A stretch of DNA of 47,165 bases. Origin: Xenorhabdus hominickii. GTDB lineage: Bacteria > Pseudomonadota > Gammaproteobacteria > Enterobacterales > Enterobacteriaceae. Below the pieces are notes generated by a model that saw only the letters and a program-made list of their open reading frames with translations, did not search any database and had not been told where the DNA came from. Location of the stretch: contig NZ_NJAI01000005.1 of NCBI RefSeq assembly GCF_002632725.1, positions 125,214-172,378 on the forward strand. Direction: 5' to 3'. Positions 1 through 9,332 of this stretch are shown in pieces. The position numbers and the translations under genes were made by a program. Position 1 is the first letter of the stretch, and each line of letters starts with the position of its first letter.

Positions 1-72
1 CGTCAATTACAACGACGACCCGAGCGCGTAAAAAGTTATTTCAAATCACGGTTTATTAAATATGCCGCATAG
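1..72 (+). pseudogene. C-terminal tail of a transposase (IS630-like), cut by window edge
   Basis: An open frame enters from the left edge and runs 23 codons to a TAG stop at 70-72. The peptide contains LQRRPERVKSYFKSRFIKYAA, which looks to me like the extreme C-terminus of IS630-family transposases. No start is visible because the gene begins outside the window, so it may be intact or a fragment. The assignment rests on 23 residues and memory only. Confidence 0.3.
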
Positions 73-585
73 CCGATGTATTTTTCCGCCGGGTTAATAA
101 CAATAAAAAGGATTTAATACTGGAAGGATGTTTTGGAAAGATATAAACGTGATAAAGCCCACAACAATTTTCTCGAGTTGTTTCAATTGTTAATATCATA
201 AACACACATAAGACATTAGCAAATAAAAATAAAATTTCGTTATTTATTAATTAGATAAGCATGAAATAGATTTGAGTTACAGCTTTCTTTTTTACACTAT
301 TTCTCTTCGTGATTTCTTATTGAACGCAATAAATAGCGTTTTCTTCTTTATGAAGAAGTTGTTCTCTTAGACATTGATTAGATGGAACGTTTAGGGAAAT
401 TTTTTCTCCTTGAAATCATTTACGATCAGCACACGATAATTCACTTGCTTAATGAGTGGTTACTCGGTGTTTATACCCCACAGATTTCAAGCTGCAATTA
501 GAAAGATTGAGGGGATATGTGATGCATTTCTCTCTGTAACTGCTCAATACCTATTACAGCATCAAAGATGTAAGCGAGAGCTATT
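73..585. other. AT-rich intergenic region upstream of dlsT
   Basis: No convincing gene. A small inverted repeat (AACGC ... GCGTT followed by TTCTTCTTT) near 323-345 could be a weak terminator. A copy of the dispersed repeat (TATACCCCACAGATTTCAAG) starts near 474. The dlsT promoter must lie here, but I cannot place it with confidence. Confidence 0.4.
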
Positions 586-1911
586 ATGAAAAAAGCAGTA
601 AAAAACAATGAGGCCCCGACCAATTTATCCTTGGCGGCCAAGCGTGCCAATATGACGGAAGTGGAATGGAAAAAAGCGATAAAATTCAATAATACCGATA
701 CAGGTTGGGTCATCATGAGTATTGGGATGGCAATTGGTGCCGGAATTGTTTTCCTGCCTGTTCAGGTCGGATTAACAGGATTGTGGGTTTTCCTGCTGTC
801 TTCCATTATTGGCTACCCCGCTATGTATCTTTTTCAACGACTCTTTATCAATACCCTCGCGGAGTCAACAGAATGTAAAGACTATCCCAGCGTAATCAGT
901 GGCTATCTTGGTAAAAACTGGGGTATTTTATTAGGCGTACTTTACTTTGTGATGCTCGTAATCTGGATGTTTGTTTACTCCACCGCCATAACTAATGATA
1001 GTGCTTCGTACCTACAAACATTTGGTATTACAGACGAATTAATGTCAAAAAATCCATTTTATGGATTGATATTAATTTGTACTCTGGTTGCTATATCTTC
1101 TCGTAGTGAGAAATTATTGTTCAAGTTATCCAGTCTGATGGTAATGGCAAAATTATTTGTTGTTGCTGCATTGGGCGTTTCCATGATCGGTATGTGGCAT
1201 CTGTACAATATCGGAGTGTTGCCCCCCATCGATTTGCTGATCAAAAAAGCAATTATCACATTACCTTTTACACTCACCTCAATCTTATTTATCCAAACGC
1301 TAAGTCCGATGGTGATTTCTTACCGCAACCGAGAAAAAAACCGTGAGGTTGCCCGCCATAAGGCTTTGAGAGCGATGAATATCGCCTTTAGTATTCTGTT
1401 TTGTACAGTATTTTTCTATGCCGTTTCTTTTACTCTGGCAATGGGTCGTGATGAAGCCCTTAAAGCCTATGAACAAAATATTTCTGCACTGGCGATTGCC
1501 GCTCAGTTCTTTCCCGGAGGCTGGGTCATTGGTGTCAGTGTCATGCTCAATATCTTTGCTGTGATGACCGCCTTCTTTGGCGTTTACCTCGGCTTCCGCG
1601 AAGCTAGTCAGGGAATTGCCATGAATATTCTTGGTCGTTTGATACCTGCCGAAAAGATCAATGAAAAATGGGTTCAAAAAGGAATCATCATTTTTGCCAT
1701 TTTATTGTCCTGGAGTGCCATTATTCTAAATGCACCAGTACTTAGCTTCACTTCCATCTGTAGCCCAATATTTGGTATCGTTGGCTGCCTCATTCCTGCT
1801 TACTTGGTTTACAAAGTCCCCAGTCTGAGCCACTACAGAGGAATATCACTCATTTTGATCGTCTTTACTGGGATATTGTTATGCGTTTCCCCTTTTCTGG
1901 CTTTTTCCTGA
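586..1911 (+). CDS. dlsT: D/L-serine transporter DlsT (YhaO), HAAAP family
   Basis: An inner-membrane amino-acid permease of the hydroxy/aromatic amino acid permease family (relatives SdaC and TdcC). It is 441 residues, against about 443 for E. coli YhaO. Shared stretches as I recall that protein include STDTGWVIMSIGMAIGAGIV (here NTDTGW...), ECKDYPSVISGYLGKNWGIL and the C-terminus CVSPFLAFS. About 11 hydrophobic segments follow a hydrophilic N-terminus of roughly 35 residues. The ATG at 586 follows AAGCGAGAG. The E. coli gene adjoins cyuA, a cysteine desulfidase; here it stands alone, with a transposase remnant upstream and a gap of about 950 bases downstream. The D/L-serine specificity is carried over from E. 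coli. Confidence 0.9.
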   Translation: MKKAVKNNEAPTNLSLAAKRANMTEVEWKKAIKFNNTDTGWVIMSIGMAIGAGIVFLPVQVGLTGLWVFLLSSIIGYPAMYLFQRLFINTLAESTECKDYPSVISGYLGKNWGILLGVLYFVMLVIWMFVYSTAITNDSASYLQTFGITDELMSKNPFYGLILICTLVAISSRSEKLLFKLSSLMVMAKLFVVAALGVSMIGMWHLYNIGVLPPIDLLIKKAIITLPFTLTSILFIQTLSPMVISYRNREKNREVARHKALRAMNIAFSILFCTVFFYAVSFTLAMGRDEALKAYEQNISALAIAAQFFPGGWVIGVSVMLNIFAVMTAFFGVYLGFREASQGIAMNILGRLIPAEKINEKWVQKGIIIFAILLSWSAIILNAPVLSFTSICSPIFGIVGCLIPAYLVYKVPSLSHYRGISLILIVFTGILLCVSPFLAFS

Positions 1912-2866
1912 TACGCAGAAGACTGATTTGTCATTAAGAGCCGCACGCTAAACCATGTAACACGCTGATCTACAGCAATAGACTTCAAGTTGCAATGCAG
2001 TAGCTAAAAAACAAATCCTCCGTTGCATAACGATTTATGCAACGGGGCAATAAATTCAGCTAACTAAGGCTACAATTTGAAAGAAAAAGACTATATTTTA
2101 TGTCTCATAATGTAGTAAATAACCATTTCAGAAATAGAATCATTCTTAATTAATCACAAAATATATTTATTCAATTAAACTTCACAAATTGAACAAAATA
2201 CAGTCTAAATTGCAAGCTTGAATTACAGTGATAATATATAAATGAAATAGTAACCACAGATATCAAAATAACCAAAATACTGTACTTCACTTTAACTCAG
2301 TCCTAAATATCTTCCTCCAATCACACAAAAACTCCCTGACCTTACCAATCCCCTCCAAAAAAATCAGAATAAAAAATCAACATAAGGAAAAAAATTAACA
2401 CATTAAACTAAAAAAACACAATAGGAAGGTAATTTTTAATCAATTTTAAGGGTGCAAGCAGGCAAGTTAGACAAATCATTTACTTTTTTAGCTAAATACA
2501 GTAAAAATACACAACCAGTACACTCAAAAAGAAACACTGAAAGAATAAAAAACTAAAAGAAAAACCAGTCCAAATGATTAATTGTAAAATTCAATTGAGA
2601 AATTTTTTTATGTGGAATTTCACTTATGATTGCTCCATTCTGTACATTAGAATCATGTAACACGTATTTATAAAATTTCAATTAGTATTTTCATTAAAAA
2701 TAAGACGAACAGAAGCAGCAATTTTTTATTTGCTGTTTTCTAATTAAATTAATCTAGTATTTTGCCAATCATGTTCAAAAACACTGATGGCTTGTTGTAT
2801 TCGATTAGCTTAAATACCCTGGCTATTCACAATTGATCTATCTGAAGTAATAGGAATAATAATTTC
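1912..2866. other. Long AT-rich intergenic region
   Basis: No open frame with recognisable coding character on either strand. A partial copy of the dispersed repeat (CTTCAAGTTGCAATGCAG) lies at about 1983-2000. The rest is A/T-rich with homopolymer runs. Because a FimB-type recombinase follows, I looked for paired short inverted repeats bounding an invertible promoter and found no clear pair by eye. Confidence 0.4.
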
Positions 2867-3430
2867 ATGAAGCAACGTAAATTTTTAACCCGATATGAAA
2901 TAAACGCAATTTTGGCAGAAACAAAACAAGGGCGTCATGCAGAGCGAGATTATTGCATGCTATTAATGTGTTTTATTCATGGATTTAGGGTAAGTGAGTT
3001 ATGTAATTTATGTTTATCCGACCTCGATCTAAACTCAGCTATCATTCATATCAGACGGTTAAAAGGTGGCCTATCAACTACACACCCTTTAATTCCAGAA
3101 GAAATTGAAGCGTTGAAGAAATGGCTCGATATTCGCCAAAAATGGCGGGAAGCCGACTCACCATGGGTATTTCTCTCACAAAAAACAGGCCCTGTTTCAC
3201 GGCAGCAAGTTTATGGATTACTGAAACGTTATGGGAAGCAAGCTTCCGTCAGTGTTTCTCCACATCCCCATATGTTAAGGCATGCCTGCGGTTACGCATT
3301 AGCAGATCTCGGTCGTGATACACGTCTGATTCAGGATTATCTTGGACACCGTAATATTTCACATACTGTGATTTACACGGCCAGTAATGTGAAACGTTTT
3401 TCCCAAATTTGGGAGACGCATTCTAAATAA
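2867..3430 (+). CDS. FimB/FimE-type tyrosine recombinase
   Basis: A 187-residue single-domain tyrosine recombinase, the size of the FimB, FimE and MrpI switches that invert fimbrial promoters. All catalytic positions are visible: Arg41 (HGFRVSEL), Lys66 (RRLKGG), His135 and Arg138 (HMLRHACG), His161 (LGHRNISHT) and nucleophile Tyr170 (VIYTAS). There is no N-terminal SAM-like arm-binding domain, so this is not a phage integrase. No fimbrial genes lie in the window, so its target may be remote, or it may be an orphan such as one controlling the Mad/Mrx-type fimbriae of Photorhabdus/Xenorhabdus. The family call is firm; the target is unknown. Confidence 0.85.
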   Translation: MKQRKFLTRYEINAILAETKQGRHAERDYCMLLMCFIHGFRVSELCNLCLSDLDLNSAIIHIRRLKGGLSTTHPLIPEEIEALKKWLDIRQKWREADSPWVFLSQKTGPVSRQQVYGLLKRYGKQASVSVSPHPHMLRHACGYALADLGRDTRLIQDYLGHRNISHTVIYTASNVKRFSQIWETHSK

Positions 3431-3709
3431 ATGTTTTATTTTTCTTTACTGTTTTCATTTACATGAACTGTGATTACTACAATCTCCACTCACTAATTTG
3501 TGGAGATTACCGGAGCAAATATAATAGATAATTTCATCATAACGCAAATAAGTTATTATTTTTCATGTATGACAAATTCAGTTTATGAATGGATTTTATT
3601 TTTACTGTTTTATATTTGTTAATATATTGATTAGATTTTTACAGAAATTTAAATCTAAAAGATGGAATATATAATATAAGTTTCTATTTAAACACAAGTA
3701 GCAAGTTGA
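3431..3709. other. AT-rich spacer downstream of the recombinase
   Basis: No coding potential seen. It is A/T-rich, and the dispersed-repeat tract begins just after it. No invertible-switch repeats could be identified by eye. Confidence 0.35.
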
Positions 3710-3845
3710 TACACATTACCTGCAAGTTGCCTCTTTGTTGGCTGCACTCATTCCCCCAGTCACATAGTTAGCTATGCTTCTGGGGATTGATTGAGTTATC
3801 CGTAAGCGCCACTCCAATTAGGTAGACGACTCATTGCACTGCTCA
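3710..3845. repeat. Dispersed intergenic repeat with palindromic insert
   Basis: A member of the repeat family seen several times in this window. It starts with GCAAGTTGCCTCTTTGTTGG and contains a hairpin: CCCCAG (3754-3759) pairs with CTGGGG (3780-3785), and CATAG TTAG CTATG sits in its loop. It lies between convergent genes (recombinase and yjiA). Confidence 0.6.
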
Positions 3846-3866
3846 ATAAGGCATAAAAATAATAAA

Positions 3867-4820
3867 TTATAATTCAGTAAATTTTTCGCGGATTTTCTGT
3901 TCTGGTAAATCCATACCAATAAAAACTAATACACTTTCACGTAACTCATCATTACGCCATTCTCTGTCCCAATCCGCGCTATAGAGACGCTGCACTCCCT
4001 GAAACAATAATCGGCGTGATTCACCTTTAATGGCAAGAATCCCTTTGTAACGCAGCAAATCATCCGCATAACTCAGCAACAGCTCTTCCATTAAGTCAGA
4101 CACTCCAGATAATTCAACTGAATGCGATAAGTTAACGACAAGCGATTGGATGGTGTTTTGTTGTTTGGGTAGAAACCGAAACACAGGCTTTGAAACCGCC
4201 AGTTTATCATTCAACATAAAACCTTCGATATTGAACAATACGCTTAAATCCACATCACCTTGGATGACTTTATGGATCGGCGCTCTGGCATTGATTCTCT
4301 GCAAACGTTCAAGCAGCTCATCATGCATTGGGGCAATATCTGTTTTCGTCAGGAAAACCCTGTCGGCATATCCCACCTGCGCCTGTGCAATGGAAAAGCG
4401 ATCTAATTGTTGAGCAGCATGAGCTGCATCCACCAATGTAATAATGCCATCCAATAAAAAACGCTGACACAAGATCTCATGGGAAAAGAAAGTCTGAGTA
4501 ACCGGCCCTGGATCAGCCATACCAGTACATTCGATAATCAAGCGATCAAAATAAATTTCGCCCTTATCCATGGTGTCCAGTAAATCCAGCAGAGCATCTT
4601 CCAGCTCATTCGAACGGTTACAGCAGATACAACCGTTGCTTAATGTCTTAATCTGAGTAGCGCGATCACCAATCATTTCATTATCGATAGGGACTTCACC
4701 GAATTCATTTTCGATGACAGCAATTTTATGACCATGATTGGCATTGAGAATATGACGCAGTAGCGTCGTTTTGCCTGATCCCAAAAAACCTGTCAGTATT
4801 GTGACTGATATTGGTTGCAT
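3867..4820 (-). CDS. yjiA: G3E-family GTPase YjiA (CobW/COG0523)
   Basis: A P-loop GTPase of the metal-chaperone-like G3E family. Walker A GFLGSGKTT lies near the N-terminus. The CxCC metal-binding motif is in NGCICCNRSNE, the family ExxG is ECTGMADPGP, and the guanine-specificity motif is in LTKTD. A CobW C-terminal domain follows (LLRYKGILAI, QGVQRLYSADWDR). I start it at the ATG ending at 4820 (MQPISVTILTGF), which matches E. coli MNPIAVTLLTGF and has AGGA seven bases upstream; two in-frame ATGs upstream (4841, 4859) are less likely. It follows btsT and yjiX on the same strand, as in E. coli. A zinc-related role is known for the family but unproven here. Confidence 0.92.
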   Translation of the reverse strand: MQPISVTILTGFLGSGKTTLLRHILNANHGHKIAVIENEFGEVPIDNEMIGDRATQIKTLSNGCICCNRSNELEDALLDLLDTMDKGEIYFDRLIIECTGMADPGPVTQTFFSHEILCQRFLLDGIITLVDAAHAAQQLDRFSIAQAQVGYADRVFLTKTDIAPMHDELLERLQRINARAPIHKVIQGDVDLSVLFNIEGFMLNDKLAVSKPVFRFLPKQQNTIQSLVVNLSHSVELSGVSDLMEELLLSYADDLLRYKGILAIKGESRRLLFQGVQRLYSADWDREWRNDELRESVLVFIGMDLPEQKIREKFTEL

Positions 4821-4921
4821 GTTTGTTTCCTGCTGAATCATCGTTTTTTTTCTTTCCACTCACAATATCCATTCATAATATTTATTCACTCTATCCATTC
4901 ACAAACATTGTGCATTTTTCA

Positions 4922-5125
4922 CTAACAGCAGCGCATGCCACCCTTGCCATCACCACCATAGCGGGCATTTTGACGTTCACGGAAAAATTCCTCATAAGTC
5001 ATATGAGGCTTATCAGGGTGATTTTCTTTCATGTGCTGTACGTATGTTTCATAGTCAGGCACACCAACCAACATGCGGGCGGCCTGCCCCAAATATTTAC
5101 CTGCGCAGCCAAGATTACCAAACAT
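4922..5125 (-). CDS. yjiX: YbdD/YjiX family small protein
   Basis: A 67-residue soluble protein that usually accompanies CstA/BtsT-type pyruvate or peptide transporters. The sequence is nearly that of E. coli Yji[35 protein letters not shown] and the terminal MRCC. The start at 5125 is chosen over an adjacent ATG (5128) because GGAG lies seven bases upstream and the protein then has the family length. It sits between btsT and yjiA. Its molecular role is not established. Confidence 0.92.
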   Translation of the reverse strand: MFGNLGCAGKYLGQAARMLVGVPDYETYVQHMKENHPDKPHMTYEEFFRERQNARYGGDGKGGMRCC

Positions 5126-5157
5126 CATTTTTCTCCAAGAACCTGTTCTCCAAAAAA

Positions 5158-5192
5158 TACCCCACATAATACGAAGTCGATTATGTGGGGTA
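5158..5192. terminator. Perfect 13-bp stem-loop between btsT and yjiX
   Basis: TACCCCACATAAT (5158-5170) pairs perfectly with ATTATGTGGGGTA (5180-5192) around a 9-base loop. No long T tract follows on the minus strand, so it may attenuate or process the btsT-yjiX message rather than terminate it fully. Confidence 0.5.
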
Positions 5193-5193
5193 T

Positions 5194-5282
5194 ACACACT
5201 TCATCTCTCAAATTGAAGTATTCCCTTCGTCTTTCAAGTTGCCGCTTTGTTGGCGGCACCTTGAAATCCATTGGGTATATGT
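5194..5282. repeat. Dispersed intergenic repeat copy
   Basis: Contains CTTCGTCTTTCAAGTTGCCG, an inner palindrome around TTTGTTGGCGGC, and the end TTGAAATCCATTGGGTATA. It is the best-preserved copy here and lies directly beyond the btsT stop. Confidence 0.65.
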
Positions 5283-5288
5283 ATCACA

Positions 5289-7442
5289 TCAGTGTGTAGA
5301 CGAAACTTTTACCCCACCTTCTGGAACCGGAACATAAGGTGTTTCATTATCGGTACGTTCTGGGGTTTTGCTCGCTTTTATCGCCGTTTTGATGCCATAG
5401 ATGATGATGCTATACACCACGACGAAGAATAGGATGCTTAAACCCGCATTGGTATAGTTATTCACTACAATGTGGTTCATGTTGCTGATCTGTGCAGCAG
5501 TCAATTCCGCTCCACCTTCAGCAATCCGCTGTTTGTACTCTTTCGCAAGGAAGAGGAAACCTTCCAGACGTGGATCATCGCTGAATAATTTCAGGCCCAA
5601 TGCCCATGTCGTACAAATCAGCAACCAGACCGCAGGAATAACCGTTACCCAAATGTATTTGGTACGCTTCATTTTGATCAATACGACAGTACCCAGTACT
5701 AACGCAACGGCAGCCAGCATTTGGTTAGAGATACCAAACAGCGGCCACAGGCTCTTGACTCCACCTAATGGATCAACCACACCTTGATACAACAGATAAC
5801 CCCATAAGCCTACACAGCCTGCTGTACCGATAATACCTGCAATCAGGGAGTCGGTTTTTTTCAGGAATGGGACAAAGTTACCCAAAAGATCCTGCAACAT
5901 AAAACGACCTGAACGTGTGCCCGCATCCAGCGCAGTCAGAATAAACAGAGCTTCAAACAGAATACCGAAGTGATACCAGAAACCCATGTCGGCCGCAGGA
6001 ATGATCTTGTGGAATACATGTGCAATTCCCACCGCCAAGGTTGGCGCTCCACCAGCACGGTTCAAGACTGATGGTTCACCAATGTCTTTAGCCGTTTGCA
6101 GGATTTGCTCAGGTGAAATGACGAAACCCCAAGAACTCACAGTCGCTGCCGCATGGGTAGTCACTTCCTTTAAGGACGCCATAATCATAGGTGCTTCTGC
6201 TGTGCCTAAGTTATGCAAATCAGGCATGGTAATGCCCAACGCTGCTGGCGGCGTATTCATGGCGAAGTACAGCCCCGGTTCAATGATGGATGCAGCAATC
6301 AATGCCATGATTGCAACAAACGATTCCATCAGCATCGCACCATAACCGATGAAGCGAGCATCTTTTTCATTCGCCAGTAATTTAGGCGTAGTACCTGAAG
6401 ATATCAGTGCATGGAAACCTGACACCGCACCACAGGCAATGGTGATGAACAGGAATGGGAATAACGTACCTTTCCAAACAGGCCCTGTACCATCGATATA
6501 TTGTGTTACAGCTGGCATTTTCAGATCAGGGTTCAGGATAACGATCCCAATCGCAAGACCAACAATCACCCCAATTTTCAGGAAAGTCGCCAGATAGTCA
6601 CGCGGTGCCAAAATGAGCCAAACTGGCAATAATGCAGAAACGAATGCATAACCAATCAGCGCATAAGTAATGGTGGTATCTTTGAACGTCAGTGCAGGCC
6701 CCCAATAAGGATCAGCTGCAATAACACCACCGAACCAAATGGCAGCAATCAACATAAGAATACCCATCACAGAGACTTCACCAACACGTCCCGGACGGAT
6801 ATATCGCATATAGATCCCCATGAAAAGTGCAATCGGTACTGTCGAGCAAACCGTAAAGACACCCCACGGACTTTCTGCCAATGCTTTCACGACGATCAAA
6901 GCCAGTACTGCCAGAATGATGATCATAATTAAGAAGCAACCAAACAGGGCGATAGTACCCGGAACCCGTCCCATTTCTTCTTTGACGATCTCACCCAACG
7001 ATGCTCCATTGCGGCGGGAGGAGATGAACAGCACCATAAAATCCTGTACCGCCCCAGCGAGAACCACCCCAGCCAATAACCACAATGTGCCTGGTAAATA
7101 GCCCACCTGTGCCGCCAATACTGGCCCTACCAATGGGCCGGCACCAGCAATGGCTGCAAAGTGATGACCAAACAGGACATTTTTGTTGGTGGGAACATAG
7201 TTCAATCCATCATTATTAACGACGGCAGGAGTGGCGCGTGTTGCATCCAATTTCATCACCTTGGTAGCGATATACAAACTGTAATACCGATAAGCAACAA
7301 GATAAACGGCTACGGATGCTACAATGATCCATAACGCACTAACATGTTCTCCCCGACGCAGCGCAACAACGCCAAGGCAAAATGCGCCAATTATCCCCAA
7401 TATCATCCAAGGGATATGTTTCAAAAATTTATTATTGTTCAT
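5289..7442 (-). CDS. btsT: Pyruvate/H+ symporter BtsT (CstA family)
   Basis: A large inner-membrane carrier of the carbon-starvation CstA family, 717 residues against 716 for E. coli BtsT (YjiY). About 16-18 hydrophobic segments cover the whole length. Diagnostic blocks include FGHHFAAIAGAGPLVGPVLA, APRDYLATFLKIG, CGAVSGFHALISSGTTPK and the C-terminus ETPYVPVPEGGVK. The close match to BtsT rather than CstA, plus the adjacent yjiX and yjiA, support pyruvate uptake. In E. coli it is controlled by the BtsS/BtsR two-component system; an inverted repeat lies upstream here. btsS and btsR are not in the window. Confidence 0.93.
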   Translation of the reverse strand: MNNNKFLKHIPWMILGIIGAFCLGVVALRRGEHVSALWIIVASVAVYLVAYRYYSLYIATKVMKLDATRATPAVVNNDGLNYVPTNKNVLFGHHFAAIAGAGPLVGPVLAAQVGYLPGTLWLLAGVVLAGAVQDFMVLFISSRRNGASLGEIVKEEMGRVPGTIALFGCFLIMIIILAVLALIVVKALAESPWGVFTVCSTVPIALFMGIYMRYIRPGRVGEVSVMGILMLIAAIWFGGVIAADPYWGPALTFKDTTITYALIGYAFVSALLPVWLILAPRDYLATFLKIGVIVGLAIGIVILNPDLKMPAVTQYIDGTGPVWKGTLFPFLFITIACGAVSGFHALISSGTTPKLLANEKDARFIGYGAMLMESFVAIMALIAASIIEPGLYFAMNTPPAALGITMPDLHNLGTAEAPMIMASLKEVTTHAAATVSSWGFVISPEQILQTAKDIGEPSVLNRAGGAPTLAVGIAHVFHKIIPAADMGFWYHFGILFEALFILTALDAGTRSGRFMLQDLLGNFVPFLKKTDSLIAGIIGTAGCVGLWGYLLYQGVVDPLGGVKSLWPLFGISNQMLAAVALVLGTVVLIKMKRTKYIWVTVIPAVWLLICTTWALGLKLFSDDPRLEGFLFLAKEYKQRIAEGGAELTAAQISNMNHIVVNNYTNAGLSILFFVVVYSIIIYGIKTAIKASKTPERTDNETPYVPVPEGGVKVSSTH

Positions 7443-7499
7443 AATAAAACACCATATTTAAGGTATATACTCTTTGCCATAATGCCCTATGATATAAAA

Positions 7500-7522
7500 C
7501 CTTCCCCTGTCATATTGGAAGG
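7500..7522. promoter_or_regulatory. Inverted repeat upstream of btsT
   Basis: CCTTCC (7500-7505) and GGAAGG (7517-7522) form an inverted repeat with an 11-base spacer, about 60 bases upstream of the btsT start. This is a possible binding site for a response regulator such as BtsR. The assignment is inference from position and symmetry. Confidence 0.25.
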
Positions 7523-7617
7523 ATCTGAGCCAGCGGTTGAATACCATATTAAGCGGTCATAATCCTCCAATCAGCGGTTTACATATAGAGAGAAACGATC
7601 AGATTTTGCGATCTAAC

Positions 7618-9186
7618 TCACTTTTTAAAACCAAAATTAATGGCGTCATCTTTCAGTTGATTAAAATCTTCATATTCGCCACTAAATGAAATAACAGTAT
7701 GTTGGTTCTCGCACTCTTGGTTAGAAAACCAATCACATTCAGATATCAGACGAGACTCTTCAATCCTCATCCATTTCGCTAACATTGACAAAAGGTGCAG
7801 ACCACTGCGATGGGCATCTATGGTGTTTTTAGCAGAATAGTCATAACCGGTAATGATAAATGGAACTTGATAGTTTTGTTTATTATCATCGTTATGGGTA
7901 AGATTTTCGTCATCCGTGTTTTTATGCACAAATGACAATCCATGATCTGAAAAATAGAGCATCGTCCAATGTAATTGGTTCTGATTAGCAACCTTTTCAA
8001 CTTCCGCCAACAAACTGTCTGTATTGTGAATACTCTGGGCATAACATGAGATATTTTTGGAATGAAAATAGGTACTATATTGTTCATTAGTTCTGACACA
8101 AGGTTGTGGATGCGAACCCATTAGATGAATAACGACTAATTTTTTCCGCTTATCTTTCGTCAACGCCTTGCGAATATGAGAAAGCAAATTTTCGTCTGGC
8201 ATATAGCTACGATCGTCTGAACTACCTTCCTTTAAAAAAGTATGATAATTAGCCTGCTGTCCAATCAATGCCACAGGAGAATCAAATCCACCTTTCATAC
8301 CTTGGTTAGACAGCCAGTAGGTTTCAAATCCCGCTTTTTTCGCCAGAGAAACGACACTGTTATTCAATTGAATTTCGTTTGATCCACGTATTGCTAAAGA
8401 ATTCATTAGCGATAACTGCGTTGACGGTGCTGAAGAAATATAGTTGGTTAATTTTGTTGAATTGACTTTATCTAACCACGGGGTATTTGTATCTGGAAAT
8501 CCATAAGCATTCAGAAAATCTTTACGAACACTTTCACCAATTACCATGATGTATGTGTCATATTGTCCTTCTTTGACAGTAGGCTTCCAGTCATCCTGAC
8601 GATCGATAATCTTGGCAAATCGGCTATTTTCGGACATCACTTTCTCATAATTCTGATAAGCATCCCGGAAAAAACGGACTTCTGGTAAACTGGTATTCAA
8701 AAGCTCTGAGCTATCTTCAAAATCCGATTTAATATATCCCTTAACAGGCGACCAGAAAGCCGAAATGAAGAACAGAAAGAATAACCATTTTTTCCCTTTA
8801 TTAGAAAAAGTGACATTTAATTTAAATGAAAACATCATCAGCACAAAAATGGCGATGGCTATTATATAAGTTACAATCGGCAACCCACTGATATATTCCA
8901 ATGTTTCATTTTTATTCGTATAAATCAATGATCCCACAGCATTGACATCCGGATAACCGTAATTAAGGCCAATCGGGGTATAGAGCATTCCCAAAAGCGA
9001 AAAAAAAGCAATCAAAAAGACATACATTCGTTTACTGATAGCCGCCACCAATAAGAACAGAGCAAAGGCACTAAATACATATATCTGTTTTAACTGATAA
9101 CCCAGAGATGTATGTATTAAATAAATCAGAAACCAAAGAATAATAAAATTAAACAAAAACTTTTTTTTATGCAAAGATAAAGACAT
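7618..9186 (-). CDS. Phosphoethanolamine transferase, OpgE/YbiP-like (sulfatase superfamily)
   Basis: An inner-membrane enzyme with about five N-terminal transmembrane segments (residues 1-150) and a periplasmic alkaline-phosphatase/sulfatase-fold domain. Metal-site motifs are VIGESVRKDFLNAYG, the STQLSLMNS stretch that should carry the catalytic Thr, HLMGSHP and YFSDHGLS. Length (about 522 residues) and N-terminal pattern suit the YbiP/OpgE branch, which decorates osmoregulated periplasmic glucans; a lipid A-modifying EptA/CptA role cannot be excluded. I start at the ATG ending at 9186, since AGG lies six bases upstream, whereas the ATG at 9192 abuts it. Confidence 0.8.
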   Translation of the reverse strand: MSLSLHKKKFLFNFIILWFLIYLIHTSLGYQLKQIYVFSAFALFLLVAAISKRMYVFLIAFFSLLGMLYTPIGLNYGYPDVNAVGSLIYTNKNETLEYISGLPIVTYIIAIAIFVLMMFSFKLNVTFSNKGKKWLFFLFFISAFWSPVKGYIKSDFEDSSELLNTSLPEVRFFRDAYQNYEKVMSENSRFAKIIDRQDDWKPTVKEGQYDTYIMVIGESVRKDFLNAYGFPDTNTPWLDKVNSTKLTNYISSAPSTQLSLMNSLAIRGSNEIQLNNSVVSLAKKAGFETYWLSNQGMKGGFDSPVALIGQQANYHTFLKEGSSDDRSYMPDENLLSHIRKALTKDKRKKLVVIHLMGSHPQPCVRTNEQYSTYFHSKNISCYAQSIHNTDSLLAEVEKVANQNQLHWTMLYFSDHGLSFVHKNTDDENLTHNDDNKQNYQVPFIITGYDYSAKNTIDAHRSGLHLLSMLAKWMRIEESRLISECDWFSNQECENQHTVISFSGEYEDFNQLKDDAINFGFKK

Positions 9187-9332
9187 AGTCATCCTATGAT
9201 TTTATATATCCGATAAACTTAGAGTTTGATTGAAATGCTATTAAACCAGACTCCTGATAGCATAGCTAAAAAACCCGATGCTATTTCAAATCAACTCACA
9301 GTGAGTTCACTATCGCACAGAAAGAACGCAGA

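Noticed and set aside
4811..5299. 162-codon plus-strand frame opposite yjiX
   Set aside because: Antisense to yjiX and crossing a repeat; no coding character.
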